Source: Sulfurovum sp. (GTDB lineage: Bacteria; Campylobacterota; Campylobacteria; Campylobacterales; Sulfurovaceae). Taken from it: 9,481 nucleotides of DNA. The notes beneath the pieces were generated by a model. The model was not told the origin of the DNA. It worked only from the letters and a program-made list of their open reading frames with translations, and ran no database searches. The position numbers and the translations under genes were made by a program. The stretch covers positions 1 through 9,481 of the forward strand of contig DQVJ01000026.1 of the NCBI GenBank assembly GCA_015661795.1. The letters run 5' to 3'. Below are positions 7,680 to 9,481 of the stretch, piece after piece (the stretch's first letter is position 1; the number at the start of each line of letters is the position of its first letter).

Positions 7680-9481
7680 ATGACAAATAGCTTACTTTAT
7701 TTAGATCCAAATAATAATAAAGTTCTAGTAACTGATGAAGTAATATATACTCAGACTAAAGTAATACCAGAGGAAGTTTACACTTTGGTTGGTTCTGTGT
7801 TTATGGATAAAAAAGAAACAGAAAAAAAAGTATTATTGCTTATTCAGTTTGGTGATACAAAATTGTCTAAAGAATTAAGTTTGAAATCTGGACTATCATA
7901 TTCTGAACGATATGGAGCTTTTAAATATTTAACGGCGAATAAAAACAATAAATTTTCATTATCGTTTACTATCCCAAAAAATGAAGAGAGAGTGATTTTG
8001 GGGATTAGAAATTGGTATAATAAATATGATGTATATATTTCATCAGAACTTGTTCTTAAGAAGGAGACTGTATCTAAAATTTCCATGGGTTCTATTGGTT
8101 TCTGTTTGTCAAATATGGTTGTCAATAGATTGCTTGAACGATTTGGTGGCAAAAAACTTTTTCATGTATATAGACATCGTAGTGATCAATTTGTTCACAA
8201 TTACATTAAAAAAGACAGACCAATTATACCCCGAGAATATATAGAAAATAACTTAAAGATAAAAGCCAGTAACACTACTGATCCAAATTTTGTATCATCA
8301 CAGCAAATGTTAGATGATCAATATGATAAACTTGGAAAACATGGTGTTTCTACAGATAGAGATTTTTTTGAGATACTTGAAAATGAAAAACTAGATATTA
8401 TTGTATTGGACAATTATGTAGATATGGGAGCTATACTTGCATACCCCAAACTAAAAGGTTTTGAATCATCATCAGTTTTCTTAAGGAAATATGAATACCA
8501 TAATTTTGATGAGTATTTTACGTTTGGAAAAAAATTAACCAATGAAGAGTCTGCATATTATTTTAGTGAGATTATTAAATACTTAAAAAGACTACAGCCA
8601 ACAGCAGTAATTTATTTTTTACATTATCCCTACAATACTTATATAGACAATCCCAAAAGACAAATTCGCGCAATGGAATTTGAAGATATTTTTCAATCAA
8701 AATTTGATAATGTCGTGATTGTTCCTGCATTTCATATTACAAAGACATTTCAAATAGAGGATGATCCTGCACATTTTGATGACAGTATTTATGTTGCTTA
8801 TGGGGGGTTTATACATGCTGACTTTGTAAGGAGAAAAAGACAATTAGTTAGTCATCCCATAATGCCATCTTATGCTCATATGTATAACAGAGAGTATCAC
8901 ACAGACTATCTTGTCTTAACAAATAATTATCCTTCTTTCGACCATTACTATCAAAATGCCTTTATCCATTCAAGAGTACGTGCTTACATAGAAAATGGAG
9001 TACATCCGGATGTCTACAAAATGACATCAGAAGAGAATCTAGAACAGTATTGCTTTGAAGCGGTACATGTCACTATCGGTTCAGGTAAAACTTTTGATGA
9101 CCTGTTGACATTTCACCCTTATAAATATATTTTGGTTCACTTTCTAAATGAGATGATGTGGAATCATCTCAGAAAGTATATAGACCATACCAAAGTATTG
9201 GTATGGGTACATGGCTATGAAGTTCAGCCTTGGCATAGAAGGTCTTTTAATTATAATAACGATGAAGAGATAGTAAAAGCAAAAGTATTAAGTGAAAAAA
9301 GAATCTCTTTTTGGCAGAAAATACTGAAAGACCCACACCCTAACTTAAAACTTGTTTTTGTATCACAATACTTTGCTGATGAAGTTATGGAAGATTTAGG
9401 ATTTGAATTACCAGAAGAATCTTATGAAATCATCCATAACTATATCAATACCGATTTGTTTAAATATGAAAAAAAACCTGA
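7680..9481 (+). CDS. Domain X, SGNH-like domain and GT4 glycosyltransferase fusion (3' end outside window)
   Basis: The frame stays open for 600 codons from ATG 7680, one base after the previous stop codon, and runs off the window. X copy 5 is at 12-130. Residues about 133-380 look like an SGNH/GDSL-type alpha/beta domain: a first strand ending in MGSIGFCLSNMVVNRLL (136-152), LDIIVLDNYVD (238-248), an AVIYFLHYP strand (309-317), and DDPAHFDDSIYVAYGG (361-376), where Asp362 and His365 resemble the catalytic Asp-x-x-His pair of SGNH enzymes. The usual GDS or GSC serine is not clear here (see findings). Residues 409 onward begin a GT-B transferase of GT4 type: LVLTNNYPSFDHYYQNAFIH, WVHGYEVQPWHRR (509-521), FVSQYFADEV (560-569) and IIHNYINTDLF (584-594). 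The donor-binding half lies outside the window. No signal peptide is present. The likely role is adding a sugar and modifying it with, or removing, an acyl group such as acetate; the substrate is unknown. Confidence 0.85.
   Translation, partial: MTNSLLYLDPNNNKVLVTDEVIYTQTKVIPEEVYTLVGSVFMDKKETEKKVLLLIQFGDTKLSKELSLKSGLSYSERYGAFKYLTANKNNKFSLSFTIPKNEERVILGIRNWYNKYDVYISSELVLKKETVSKISMGSIGFCLSNMVVNRLLERFGGKKLFHVYRHRSDQFVHNYIKKDRPIIPREYIENNLKIKASNTTDPNFVSSQQMLDDQYDKLGKHGVSTDRDFFEILENEKLDIIVLDNYVDMGAILAYPKLKGFESSSVFLRKYEYHNFDEYFTFGKKLTNEESAYYFSEIIKYLKRLQPTAVIYFLHYPYNTYIDNPKRQIRAMEFEDIFQSKFDNVVIVPAFHITKTFQIEDDPAHFDDSIYVAYGGFIHADFVRRKRQLVSHPIMPSYAHMYNREYHTDYLVLTNNYPSFDHYYQNAFIHSRVRAYIENGVHPDVYKMTSEENLEQYCFEAVHVTIGSGKTFDDLLTFHPYKYILVHFLNEMMWNHLRKYIDHTKVLVWVHGYEVQPWHRRSFNYNNDEEIVKAKVLSEKRISFWQKILKDPHPNLKLVFVSQYFADEVMEDLGFELPEESYEIIHNYINTDLFKYEKKP
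7713..8069 (+). repeat. Domain X, copy 5 (N terminus of the SGNH-GT4 protein)
   Basis: Residues 12-130. Landmarks are LVGSV (36-40), LIQFGD (54-59), SGLSYS (70-75), YGAFKYL (78-84), and RNWYNK (110-115). Confidence 0.6.
9139..9206 (+). other. Two adjacent hairpin-forming inverted repeats inside the SGNH-GT4 gene
   Basis: Hairpin one: ACTTTCT (9139-9145) pairs with AGAAAGT (9171-9177), and GAGATGAT (9150-9157) pairs with ATCATCTC (9163-9170). This leaves a 4-base bulge and a 5-base loop. Hairpin two: CCATACCAA (9185-9193) pairs perfectly with TTGGTATGG (9198-9206) around a 4-base loop. The two are 7 bases apart and lie wholly in coding sequence, at the start of the GT4 part. They may affect mRNA folding or translation speed between domains, or may be coincidental. 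Confidence 0.35.

Noticed and set aside
8026..8244. Plus-strand open frame of 72 codons inside the X-SGNH-GT4 gene
   Set aside because: It is in another frame of a well-supported gene, with no family resemblance.
8802..8807. Run of six G as a phase-variation tract
   Set aside because: It encodes Gly-Gly next to the presumed SGNH motif and is shorter than the poly-G tracts known to slip often in Campylobacterota.

Overview
The window lies inside a polysaccharide (capsule, O-antigen or exopolysaccharide) biosynthesis locus read entirely on the + strand. It is AT-rich, with short gaps and small overlaps between genes and moderate Shine-Dalgarno sites. The composition and gene style suggest a Campylobacterota-like Gram-negative (for example the Sulfurimonas/Sulfurovum group). 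That assignment is an inference from style only, because no housekeeping or rRNA marker is present.

Layout: (1) bases 1-102 are the C-terminal end of a nucleotide-sugar dehydrogenase, most like UDP-N-acetylmannosamine dehydrogenase (WecC). (2) 123-566 encodes a 147-residue protein that consists almost only of one small predicted beta-rich domain, called domain X here. (3) 603-5504 encodes a 1633-residue protein with two X copies, a coiled-coil/amphipathic segment, an unassigned helical region and three consecutive GT-B glycosyltransferase modules. (4) 5507-7678 encodes an X domain fused to a heparinase II/III-type polysaccharide lyase without a signal peptide. (5) 7680 to the window end encodes an X domain fused to a probable SGNH-fold domain and then to a GT4-type glycosyltransferase, cut by the window edge. 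No gap between genes exceeds 36 bases and there is no RNA gene, insertion sequence or CRISPR array.

The striking feature is domain X. Five recognisable copies occur in four consecutive genes, each time attached to a different catalytic cargo, plus one free-standing copy. The pattern around the copies is a G-L-x-x-S-x-x-x-G-x-Y-x-Y segment followed by a W-x-N-type segment. I do not recognise it as a named family. The simplest reading is that X is a glycan-binding or docking module that brings the glycosyltransferases, the lyase and the SGNH enzyme to the same polymer or complex. The dehydrogenase would supply a uronic-acid sugar donor, the multi-GT proteins would build the repeat unit, the SGNH domain could add or remove an acyl group, and the lyase could edit uronate-containing chains. 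These roles are inferred from domain families and gene order.
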